Source: a virus
Length of the DNA: 21,565 nt
IMG/VR virus record: IMGVR_UViG_3300025646_000447
Location: 1 to 21,565 of that record
Strand: one strand, 5' to 3'
Position numbers and translations under genes: made by a program. The notes below the pieces were generated by a model. The model saw nothing but the letters and a program-made list of their open reading frames with translations. It was not told the DNA's origin and made no database searches. Positions 5,194 to 10,749 of the stretch are shown here, one piece after another (position 1 is the first letter of the stretch; each line of letters opens with the position of its first letter).

Positions 5194-5390
5194 CCTACAT
5201 CCTCCGCATTGGCCCGTGGCATATCGGGCCATTCGTTACCCATCAGGCCGCCAGCCACTTCGCTGAATGCCATGGCTGCGATGACTACACCATGATCCCG
5301 ATGGATGATCCTGCTGAGGCGCCCGGCAAGATCTACCGGCTCCGCATGGCGCCGCTTGACCATCCCATGAAAAAGGCGCCGGCTGCTTAG
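5190..5390 (+). CDS. 66-aa hypothetical protein
   Basis: The ATG overlaps the stop of the methyltransferase-like gene (ATGA); an upstream ATG at 5139 is inside that gene and rejected. The sequence has TYILRIGPWHIGPFVTHQAA, then SHFAECHGCDDYTMIPMD with two Cys, and a basic Pro-rich end (HPMKKAPAA). It is the last plus-strand gene before the convergent late operon. Its final codons encode, on the other strand, the stem and U-tract of the late-operon terminator. No family recognised. Confidence 0.55.
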   Translation: MTYILRIGPWHIGPFVTHQAASHFAECHGCDDYTMIPMDDPAEAPGKIYRLRMAPLDHPMKKAPAA

Positions 5391-5400
5391 ACCGACGCCT
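5370..5400 (-). terminator. Intrinsic terminator of the minus-strand late operon
   Basis: Read on the minus strand, AGGCGTCGG (5400-5392) pairs with CCGGCGCCT (5382-5374), a 9-bp stem with one G-T wobble and a 9-nt loop, followed directly by a run of five T. This is the classical Rho-independent layout. It lies 26 nt beyond the stop of the last late gene and overlaps the 3' end of the convergent plus-strand gene. On the plus strand there is no T-run. Confidence 0.8.
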
Positions 5401-5425
5401 GAAACCTCGACTCTCCGAGCGAACG

Positions 5426-5884
5426 CTAGCCCTTCTTGGCGTACCTGCCATGGATGAAATTGTGATGATCGCGCCCGGTTGGGAATCGCCCGCGTTCTAA
5501 TGCCTGCCGCATGTTTTCGGCATGATCACCCCATTGCAGATTCTGAAGCCGGTTATCGGTGGCATCATCGTTCAAGTGCAAGACAAAGGGCTTTTGATCT
5601 GGATTTGGCAGAAAAGATTCTGCCACTAGCCTGGCCACATTCATTGTGAACTCGCGGTTTTCCTTCCAAAGGGAAACCTGTTTGCGTTTGTAGTTTACAC
5701 CAGTTTGGATGTTTGTTTTCTGAAATAACAAACGCCCACGCATGGTTCGCTGTTTAAGTTTGGGGTGGTTCTTCAATGCCACTATTCGGTCCACGCTTCG
5801 CACGCGACCGTAATCAGAAACCTCGTAAAAGCCTTCAAACCCGGCAATAGGCAGCCAGCGCTCAGCGGCGTAAAATTCAGTCAT
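5426..5884 (-). CDS. NUMOD4-HNH homing endonuclease
   Basis: From the ATG at 5884 the protein has 152 aa; a GTG at 5905 would add seven residues but follows a strong hairpin with no ribosome binding site. RWLPIAGFEGFYEVSDYGRV followed by RSVDR is a NUMOD4 DNA-binding motif. ARLVAESFLPNP, then VLHLNDDATDNRLQNLQWG and HAENMRQA is the HNH_3-type core (VLHLNDDxxDNRxxNLxWG). Such proteins cut DNA lacking their own gene and spread themselves between phages. It is free-standing, not in an intron as far as the neighbouring frames show, and the local base composition looks lower in GC than around it, as expected for a recent insertion. Confidence 0.85.
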   Translation of the reverse strand: MTEFYAAERWLPIAGFEGFYEVSDYGRVRSVDRIVALKNHPKLKQRTMRGRLLFQKTNIQTGVNYKRKQVSLWKENREFTMNVARLVAESFLPNPDQKPFVLHLNDDATDNRLQNLQWGDHAENMRQALERGRFPTGRDHHNFIHGRYAKKG

Positions 5885-5932
5885 CACTGGTAGAGCAGTG
5901 GTCACGGGCTGGGCGTTGACGCGCCGCAGCCC
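5885..5932 (-). promoter_or_regulatory. Two tandem hairpins in the leader of the homing endonuclease gene
   Basis: GGGCTG plus GGCG (5906-5915) pairs with CGCC plus CAGCCC (5922-5932), a 10-bp stem with one bulge and a 6-nt loop. A second 5-bp stem, CACTG (5885-5889) with CAGTG (5896-5900), directly precedes the ATG. The two fill the space from the dCTP deaminase stop to the endonuclease start, and no Shine-Dalgarno is exposed. There is no T-run, so a terminator is unlikely. Confidence 0.5.
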
Positions 5933-5939
5933 AACAATC

Positions 5940-6455
5940 TTAGCCCTTACTGCTGGTTACTCCCAAATCGCAGTTATAGCGCCCTTTTTTGTCGTATCCG
6001 ACTTCTGGCTCGCCACTGACAAGCAAGAACTTCATCTGACCGATGCGCATTCCCGGCCAGATTGGCAGCGGATGCAGTCTGCGCTGATTGCATAGTTCCA
6101 TGGTTAAACGGCTGCCATACCAGCTCGGATCGCACCATCCGGCCTCGGCATGATCAAAACCCTCGCGTGCGCGGGAAGATTTGAGCACAAACTGCGCGCC
6201 GACGTGGTTGGGCAGGTTGAAAATCTCCTGCGTTTCAGCCAGAAAGAACTCACCAGGCTGAATCCAGAACGGATCCTGTTGCGTGTGGCCATGCAGCTGC
6301 ACCTTTTGCAGCTCGGTGGTGCTGGCCACCTCCATCATGATCTGAGTGCCCAGCGTCACGTCGTAGCTGGCTGGGTTTAGCTGTTCTTCGTTGTATGGGC
6401 TCACCATTCCGTGCCGTTGGCACAGCCGGCGGATTTCGTGATCAGGTAGCAGCAC
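5940..6455 (-). CDS. dcd: dCTP deaminase (dUTPase superfamily)
   Basis: This 171-aa protein starts at GTG, six bases after the endolysin stop. LNPASYDVTLG (residues 26-36) is the N-terminal dCTP deaminase/dUTPase signature; LKSSRAREGF (91-100), GWCDPSWYGSRLTMELCN with Asp109 and Glu120, and PGMRIGQMKF (134-143) follow in the right order, ending with YDKKGRYN. Glu120 corresponds to the catalytic Glu of E. coli Dcd (LEFYN) and the SSR triplet contributes to nucleotide binding. The enzyme turns dCTP into dUTP (or dUMP if bifunctional), feeding dTMP synthesis for phage replication. Its place at the end of the late operon, after lysis genes, is unusual. Confidence 0.85.
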   Translation of the reverse strand: MLLPDHEIRRLCQRHGMVSPYNEEQLNPASYDVTLGTQIMMEVASTTELQKVQLHGHTQQDPFWIQPGEFFLAETQEIFNLPNHVGAQFVLKSSRAREGFDHAEAGWCDPSWYGSRLTMELCNQRRLHPLPIWPGMRIGQMKFLLVSGEPEVGYDKKGRYNCDLGVTSSKG

Positions 6456-6461
6456 AGGCGG

Positions 6462-7541
6462 TCAGTAATCCCAGCGCACCTTAGCCCTGCTGCTGCGGAT
6501 GCCTAGATGGATGAAACCCTTGTAGGCGCCATAGCCGAGGCTATAGATCCAGTGCTTGTTACACCAGTTCTGCACCGCATAGATATCGGCGCCTTCTATG
6601 TAAAAGTCGACCGCACCGCAGCCTGGCTTGTAGAGGTGCTCGCTGTTGCTGGCACCACCTACCTGCGCATTGATCGCAGGTGGTCGATAGCCCGATGTGA
6701 TCACGATGGGCTTGCCGCCGAACTGCACGCGCACGCGCTCCAAGAACGCGGCCAGCTCCGCTGCAATGTCCAGTTGCCCCTGATTGGCAAACCTGCGCGC
6801 TTCCTGATCGAGCGCAAACTCGCCCAGCCTGATGTGCGGTGTGATCCGAGCGTTGAATGAGCTGCTGGGCCGCAGCTTGGCGGTCTCAGGCTCTGCTGCT
6901 GTTAGGTGCTCGCCCCATAGTTTGCCCTCTGCTCTCCTGCGCCGCAGCAGGCCGGCTTCCACGTTTGTGCCAGGGTTCCTGTACAACTCCATCGCTGCTG
7001 GCACTGCTGCCCAGTCGCGGTCGCGCAGCTTGGCTGTGATCGTCTCAAATCCAGCAAGGCCAACAAAATCAGGTCCAAGGTTGTAGGCAAAGCTCACCAG
7101 CGCAGATCGCTGGTTGTCATCCATCACATTCCAGTGCGGCACTGTGGTGCGCAGCTTCTCAGCAATGCGATCTATTTCAAGGCGCAGCAGCATGTCGGCC
7201 TCGATCATGTTGATCTTGTCGCCACGCTTCACCGGCACGCCGCCGCTATAGCGCGTGGTGCCATAGCCGATGGTCCAAGGGTCGCCACCACTGAGCGGAT
7301 CGGGATACGCCGAGAGGTGGATACCCTCAAACTCCTTGATCAAGCTGATCGCGCCGCTTAGGTCGGTTTGCTTTCCGCTTTGGCTCCATGTTTGGAACCA
7401 TTCCCGATCTCTGCGCATCACGGCGTCGTAACCGTTGGCGGCGAGATCGGTCTCTAGCTGCTGAATCGCGGCGGTTTGGTGCGGCAGCGCTTTGTAATAC
7501 TTGAACAGCTGCTGCAATGTGATTGGCGCGTCGTTCGCCAT
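6462..7541 (-). CDS. Two-domain endolysin: GH24 lysozyme plus M15 peptidase
   Basis: This 359-aa protein has three parts. Residues 1-60 are a helical N-terminal region (ITLQQLFKYYKALPHQ, RRDREWFQTWSQSGKQ) of a kind I associate with cyanobacterial and cyanophage lysozymes. Residues ~64-210 are a T4-type lysozyme: KEFEG with catalytic Glu72, SAYPDP and PWTIGYGTT. Residues ~230-359 are an M15_3 D,D-peptidase with TSGYRPP, the zinc ligands SEH (His302), VDF (Asp312) and FIHLGIR (His345). It should cut both the glycan strands and the peptides of peptidoglycan. No signal peptide, so a holin is needed for release; two candidate membrane proteins are encoded immediately upstream. Confidence 0.9.
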   Translation of the reverse strand: MANDAPITLQQLFKYYKALPHQTAAIQQLETDLAANGYDAVMRRDREWFQTWSQSGKQTDLSGAISLIKEFEGIHLSAYPDPLSGGDPWTIGYGTTRYSGGVPVKRGDKINMIEADMLLRLEIDRIAEKLRTTVPHWNVMDDNQRSALVSFAYNLGPDFVGLAGFETITAKLRDRDWAAVPAAMELYRNPGTNVEAGLLRRRRAEGKLWGEHLTAAEPETAKLRPSSSFNARITPHIRLGEFALDQEARRFANQGQLDIAAELAAFLERVRVQFGGKPIVITSGYRPPAINAQVGGASNSEHLYKPGCGAVDFYIEGADIYAVQNWCNKHWIYSLGYGAYKGFIHLGIRSSRAKVRWDY

Positions 7542-7544
7542 GAT

Positions 7545-7691
7545 TCAGCGTGGGCGCTTTGGGAACGCAGTCTGCAGCACCTTAATGATCAGCTGCACCC
7601 AGCTATTTGATTTCAGAGGCGACACCGCGATCACCTCGCTACCTGCTGCGACGATGATCGCAATTATTGCGATGGTTGTGGCCTGATCCAT
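7545..7691 (-). CDS. 48-aa membrane protein, holin candidate
   Basis: A small gene sits in the 149-nt gap between the endolysin and the 83-aa membrane protein. It starts at ATG 7691 two bases after the upstream stop and ends three bases before the endolysin ATG. The protein begins MDQATTIAIIAIIVAAGSEV, one membrane span, followed by a polar turn (SPLKSNSW), an amphipathic helix (VQLIIKVLQTAF) and a basic end (PKRPR). Size, topology and place directly before an endolysin fit a small holin or antiholin. I have seen similar MDxATxxAIAAxVAAGSE-type proteins in cyanobacteria and their phages, so I consider it real; the function is inferred. Confidence 0.65.
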   Translation of the reverse strand: MDQATTIAIIAIIVAAGSEVIAVSPLKSNSWVQLIIKVLQTAFPKRPR

Positions 7692-7693
7692 GG

Positions 7694-7945
7694 CTAACAC
7701 GATGGTGGGCGTGCCTCCAACTTAGAGACGCGCTGCTCAACCGTCGATAATCGTCCGAAAGTCTCGCGGCGGTCTTCCTTAATGTCCTGATGTAGCACCT
7801 CTAGCTGGGTAGCGATGTGCTCGACAGCGCTAGTGAGCCTGATCACGGCATCTCTGGCCTGATCATTGCGACGGCTGAAACCAGCAGCACCCATCGCCGC
7901 CACTGAGATTGAAGCTCCAGCCACTGCGGCGATGATCTCAACCAT
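7694..7945 (-). CDS. 83-aa membrane protein with coiled coil, holin-like
   Basis: The N-terminus (VEIIAAVAGASISVAAMGAAG, residues 2-22) is a membrane span rich in small residues, followed by a charged boundary (FSRRNDQARD) and a long coiled coil (VIRLTSAVEHIATQLEVLHQ, then DRRETFGRLSTVEQRVSKLE). One span plus a coiled coil recalls XhlA/haemolysin-like partners of holins. It sits two genes before the endolysin, next to the 48-aa membrane protein, making a lysis cassette. The intergenic region up to 7969 has no gene. Confidence 0.65.
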   Translation of the reverse strand: MVEIIAAVAGASISVAAMGAAGFSRRNDQARDAVIRLTSAVEHIATQLEVLHQDIKEDRRETFGRLSTVEQRVSKLEARPPSC

Positions 7946-7969
7946 GGCGGCAACGGCTACAGGTCCAGC

Positions 7970-8107
7970 TTATCGGCCTTGCCCGCGTAAGGGCTTCTTA
8001 CCGCGCCGGCGTGGCCGTGAGCGTTGGCCGAAGCCCTGCCGTGTGGTTTTAGGTGTGCCGGCTTGGTGTTGCAGGGCGCCGGTGCCGGTTTTGCTGCGGA
8101 CTGCCAT
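7970..8107 (-). CDS. 45-aa highly basic protein
   Basis: The ATG at 8107 overlaps the stop of the DUF7936-like gene (TGATG) and the frame runs 45 codons. The protein begins MAVRSKTGTGALQHQAGTPK and continues with TTRQGFGQRSRPRRRGKKPL and RGQGR; roughly a third of the residues are Arg or Lys and there are no acidic residues. The QG.GQ.SRP...K..RGQGR pattern is one I associate with short phage proteins lying near the lysis or fibre genes. It is probably disordered and may bind nucleic acid, but its function is unknown. Confidence 0.6.
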   Translation of the reverse strand: MAVRSKTGTGALQHQAGTPKTTRQGFGQRSRPRRRGKKPLRGQGR

Positions 8108-8451
8108 CAGGACCAGGGCACTCCGCTGGACTTGCTAGGTGCCAGCTTTTCGCTGATCTGCGCGTCAAGGGCAGCCTCAATCTCGGCAATCTTTTCATCG
8201 CCGAAGTGGGCTTTGACCCAACCGACCACGGTTTCTTCGGTCAGTTCGGCGTAGGGGATGCCAGTACCAGATTCTGGTGCCTCGAGACCGATGGAGCCGT
8301 AGGCGCCAGCTTGCTCGCCATCGCGGAAGTGCGTCACGGTGTAATGCACCGTGAACACCGTTCCTATCGCATCGAGCTTTCTCTCCATATTGGAGACTTT
8401 CCACACAGTGAAGGGGAAGTCGATGCCAGGTGCGGGGGTGTTGTCAGGCAT
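8107..8451 (-). CDS. DUF7936-like phage protein
   Basis: This 114-aa protein has VFTVHYTVTHFRDGEQAGAY, GSIGLE, then PYAELTEETVVGWVKAHFGD and a C-terminal helix (IAEIEAALDAQISEKLAP) ending in GVPWS. The pattern of an N-terminal beta sheet, PYxxLTExTVIGWVK and a final helix ending in (G/P)PW corresponds to a family I know from cyanophages under DUF7936; function unknown. It often sits near tail or lysis genes, as here. It follows a 234-nt structured intergenic region and has no clear Shine-Dalgarno. Confidence 0.6.
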   Translation of the reverse strand: MPDNTPAPGIDFPFTVWKVSNMERKLDAIGTVFTVHYTVTHFRDGEQAGAYGSIGLEAPESGTGIPYAELTEETVVGWVKAHFGDEKIAEIEAALDAQISEKLAPSKSSGVPWS

Positions 8452-8495
8452 GATCAGGTGCCGGTGAATTAAGGCTAAGAGTGGTGCAACCTGTT

Positions 8496-8526
8496 GAGTA
8501 GGCCGGTTGCCCGCCTAGAGAAGGTG
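8496..8526 (-). repeat. 31-nt hairpin repeat, copy 1
   Basis: This copy matches the 8600-8630 copy at 30 of 31 positions. On the plus strand it contains GTAGGCCGGTTGCCCGCC. Folded as minus-strand RNA, TAGG-CGG pairs with CCG-CCTA (one bulged G) around a GCAA loop of the GNRA type. There is no T-run, so it is not an intrinsic terminator. Confidence 0.75.
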
Positions 8527-8542
8527 ACCAAAAGGTTTGATG

Positions 8543-8587
8543 GCCTGAACGTGAGACGCCTCATAAGGACGAAACAGAGGTTCAGGC
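8543..8587 (-). repeat. Long inverted repeat between the two hairpin copies
   Basis: GCCTGAAC (8543-8550) and GTTCAGGC (8580-8587) are perfect 8-nt complements around a 29-nt loop, which contains a smaller stem (TGAG/CTCA). It lies midway between the two 31-nt repeats, so the whole 8496-8630 segment can fold as three consecutive hairpins. Confidence 0.6.
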
Positions 8588-8599
8588 TCTGTCATTAGA

Positions 8600-8630
8600 G
8601 AGTAGGCCGGTTGCCCGCCTAGTGAAGGTG
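8600..8630 (-). repeat. 31-nt hairpin repeat, copy 2
   Basis: Second copy of the 8496-8526 element, same orientation, differing only at 8623 (T instead of A). It begins 104 nt from the first copy. The element's GTAG followed by an imperfect palindrome recalls bacterial REP sequences, but the family relation is only by shape. Confidence 0.75.
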
Positions 8631-8665
8631 TCTAGCCAACTTCAAACTTGAGTCAAATTAGAAGG

Positions 8666-8688
8666 TGATTAGCGAGTAGGACTAATCA
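8666..8688 (-). terminator. Hairpin at the end of the fibre gene (possible weak terminator)
   Basis: TGATTAG (8666-8672) and CTAATCA (8682-8688) form a 7-bp A/T-rich stem with a 9-nt loop that includes the stop codon of the fibre gene. On the minus strand it is followed by CCTTCTAATTT, only moderately T-rich. It could be a weak terminator or a 3'-end structure. Confidence 0.4.
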
Positions 8689-9867
8689 GTAACGGATCAT
8701 CAGTTGACCAGTACTGGTGCGATAAACATCGCCAACAGCAAGACCACCAGAGGTGGCAGCAGCGTTATCGGCGTAGACGGCGACGTTAGAGAAGTTAACC
8801 TTCCCATCTGACTTAATCGTCATCCTCGGCGTCGGGCTGCTCGCTCCGTCGGCAGTAGTGGAGAACACTAATTTTGTTGGACCATCATCATTGCCCCAAG
8901 TACCATCAGCGGAGGCCGAAATTGATGCGCCTTCGATAAACTGGTCGCCGTCTGAACCGCTAAACCGAACACTGCCCAGAGTGTCAGTGCTACCTACAAC
9001 AGTATGTGTGCCGACCGTGCCACTATCGGACCTGCAAAGAGACAAATTAGCGCCGGTGGCTGTCCCTGTTGCCCAGCTATTTATTGAAACTTGGGATTCG
9101 TGGGTATTGGTGCTGTGAATCTGCATCAGCGGCTGGGTTGTTGCTGATGTACTTGTCAGATACCCAATAGGCGTGCCAACTAACAGCCTGCCGGAGCTGT
9201 CGATGCGGGCGCGTTCTTGACCTGCAGTCCTAAAAGCTACAAAACCGTTTTGTGAAATTTCTGCGCCGCCTGTAATTTTTCCAAAATAAGCTGCCCCATC
9301 TGTTTCAGATGATGGCACTGTGGCATTAATTACTCGTATAACACCGTTAGCAATATCAAGCTTTTCACTGGGACTCGCAGTGCCAATCCCCACCCGATTT
9401 GTGGAGGCGTCAACGAAGAATAGATTTGCTTGAGTATCGCCCTCAATGCGGAAATCGTAATCCTCGCCTGTTTCGTTAAAAACGACTTCGCTGCTGCCAA
9501 AGTTGACGCGGCTAAGATTACTGCTCACCACCACCGTGCCAGATTGATCGGGCAGCGTGATCATGCGGTCTGCCGTTGGATTTGTTACCGCCAGCGTCGT
9601 TTCAAAACCATCAGCGGTGCTGCCCTCAAAGGTCAGCGTGCCAGTGGTGCCAATCTCCAGATTCCCCAGCACCGTGCCGCCGGTGACGATGGAAGGAAAG
9701 TAGGCGAGGCTTGTCCATGCGGTAGTGCCATCACCGACCTTCAACTTCTTAGTGTCGGTCTCAAGGCCAACCTCAGCCGCCAGTAGCACCGGATCCTCTG
9801 CTGTCCAGTTGGCTGCGGTATCAGCGCGAAGCTGAATCTGAACTTGAACCGTGGTAGGTGTGGTCAC
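8686..9867 (-). CDS. Tail fibre / receptor-binding protein
   Basis: This is a 393-aa protein. Residues ~8-58 (LRADTAANWTAEDPVLLAAE, ETDTKKLKVGDGTTAWTSL) are the short trimerising domain found at the N-terminus of the Bordetella phage Mtd and of many fibres. The middle is built of beta repeats (GNLEIGTTGTLTFEGS, MITLPDQSGTVV, NRVGIGTASPSEKLDI, RARIDSSGRLLVGT) like those of fibres and trimeric adhesins. The C-terminus (AATSGGLAVGDVYRTSTGQL) matches a common fibre-end motif (GGLxxGDxYR). No chaperone or collagen repeats. It should bind the host receptor. Start overlaps the upstream gene by 4 nt. A close relative of its first domain is encoded at 17750-18358. Confidence 0.8.
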   Translation of the reverse strand: MTTPTTVQVQIQLRADTAANWTAEDPVLLAAEVGLETDTKKLKVGDGTTAWTSLAYFPSIVTGGTVLGNLEIGTTGTLTFEGSTADGFETTLAVTNPTADRMITLPDQSGTVVVSSNLSRVNFGSSEVVFNETGEDYDFRIEGDTQANLFFVDASTNRVGIGTASPSEKLDIANGVIRVINATVPSSETDGAAYFGKITGGAEISQNGFVAFRTAGQERARIDSSGRLLVGTPIGYLTSTSATTQPLMQIHSTNTHESQVSINSWATGTATGANLSLCRSDSGTVGTHTVVGSTDTLGSVRFSGSDGDQFIEGASISASADGTWGNDDGPTKLVFSTTADGASSPTPRMTIKSDGKVNFSNVAVYADNAAATSGGLAVGDVYRTSTGQLMIRY

Positions 9868-10391
9868 CGGCTAGCGCCTCCGCCTTGAAGAAGTAGTGTG
9901 GCCGCGGGATCTGTACGATCAGCGTCGCCTCCGTCAAGGATAAACGGGGCGTTTCCAGTGAAGGCAAAAGATTGGAAGGCCGCAACCGTTCGCGTCGCTG
10001 CAGTGCCGCTCGCCAAGATGTAGAGCAGGTTGACGCCAAACAGCATCCGCAGCGTGACGGTGACATTAAAGAACACGCCGAGGTGTTCCTCCTCTGGCGG
10101 TTCCTCATACCTAAACACAGAATCAACTTGCCCGACTAGTGCGCCACCCCAGATCGCGGCAGGCACGGCAAATTGACGGTGTGGCCCATCGCTTGCAATC
10201 CAATGGTCGCGGATCTCCTGCATCTGCGTCTGCGTCAGGTTCTCATAGGTCAGCCTGACGATGCCGCCAGTTGTGCGCAGAGAATGCCGGAAGCGTACGG
10301 GGCCGGCACCGATGGTCGGCTCGTCCGTAATGTTTAATCCGCCGATGTCATAACCGATGGCGTCGGCATATAGCGCAGGGAAATCAGCCAT
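9864..10391 (-). CDS. 175-aa tail-tip protein, unknown
   Basis: The N-terminal two thirds are beta-rich (YDIGGLNITDEPTIGAGPVR, RLTYENLTQTQMQEIRDHWI, FNVTVTLRML), and the C-terminus is a separate Gly/Asp-rich tail (NAPFILDGGDADRTDPAATL, LLQGGGASR). The gene lies between two tail-tip genes and the fibre, with 4-nt and 8-nt overlaps, so it is almost certainly a tail component, perhaps the fibre-attachment or baseplate part. I do not recognise the family. RFRHSLRTTGGIVRLTY, then DHWIASDGPHRQFAVP resembles distal-tail modules in general shape only. Confidence 0.6.
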   Translation of the reverse strand: MADFPALYADAIGYDIGGLNITDEPTIGAGPVRFRHSLRTTGGIVRLTYENLTQTQMQEIRDHWIASDGPHRQFAVPAAIWGGALVGQVDSVFRYEEPPEEEHLGVFFNVTVTLRMLFGVNLLYILASGTAATRTVAAFQSFAFTGNAPFILDGGDADRTDPAATLLLQGGGASR

Positions 10392-10749
10392 TACCAGGCA
10401 CCATCTCTAGCTCTACTGTGGCGTAGATTTCGCCACAGACCTCCTCGGTTTGAGGCGATGTGACATAAATCCATTGATAACCACTTGGGAATGTAAGGCC
10501 GGAACCGGCCAGCGTAGTGCTGTCCAGGTCAAATGATATTAACCTGCCATGCAGCGCGTAGTGACTGATTAAGCTGTAATGATCAGCACGGCTGAGAAGG
10601 TTGAAACTCATACGCAGCTGGTGGCCGACGCTGCTGCTGCTTTGGCGTACGCTTACCTCACTCCCTGTCAACACACGCAGTGATGTGCTGGCGCTACTGG
10701 ATGGGGTGTAGGTCCGAGAGCTAGGTGTTAGCGGGGGGAAGGTTGCCAT
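10384..10749 (-). CDS. 121-aa tail-tip protein, unknown
   Basis: The Ser/Thr-rich N-terminus (SSRTYTPSSSASTSLRVLTG) precedes a beta-rich domain (GHQLRMSFNLLSRADHYSLI, HGRLISFDLD, CGEIYATVELEMVP). The arrangement, strands followed by a helix with DHYSLISHYALHG and then a longer strand region, repeats the pattern of the following gene (TYENLTQTQMQEIRDHW), so the two may be diverged paralogues. It is coupled to the hub gene by a one-base stop/start overlap and to the next by 8 nt. No family recognised. Confidence 0.55.
   Translation of the reverse strand: MATFPPLTPSSRTYTPSSSASTSLRVLTGSEVSVRQSSSSVGHQLRMSFNLLSRADHYSLISHYALHGRLISFDLDSTTLAGSGLTFPSGYQWIYVTSPQTEEVCGEIYATVELEMVPGNG

Noticed and set aside
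8686-9867. Diversity-generating retroelement, suggested by the Mtd-type N-terminal domain
   Set aside because: No reverse transcriptase, template repeat or variable-repeat pair is visible; the Mtd-type module is common in ordinary fibres.
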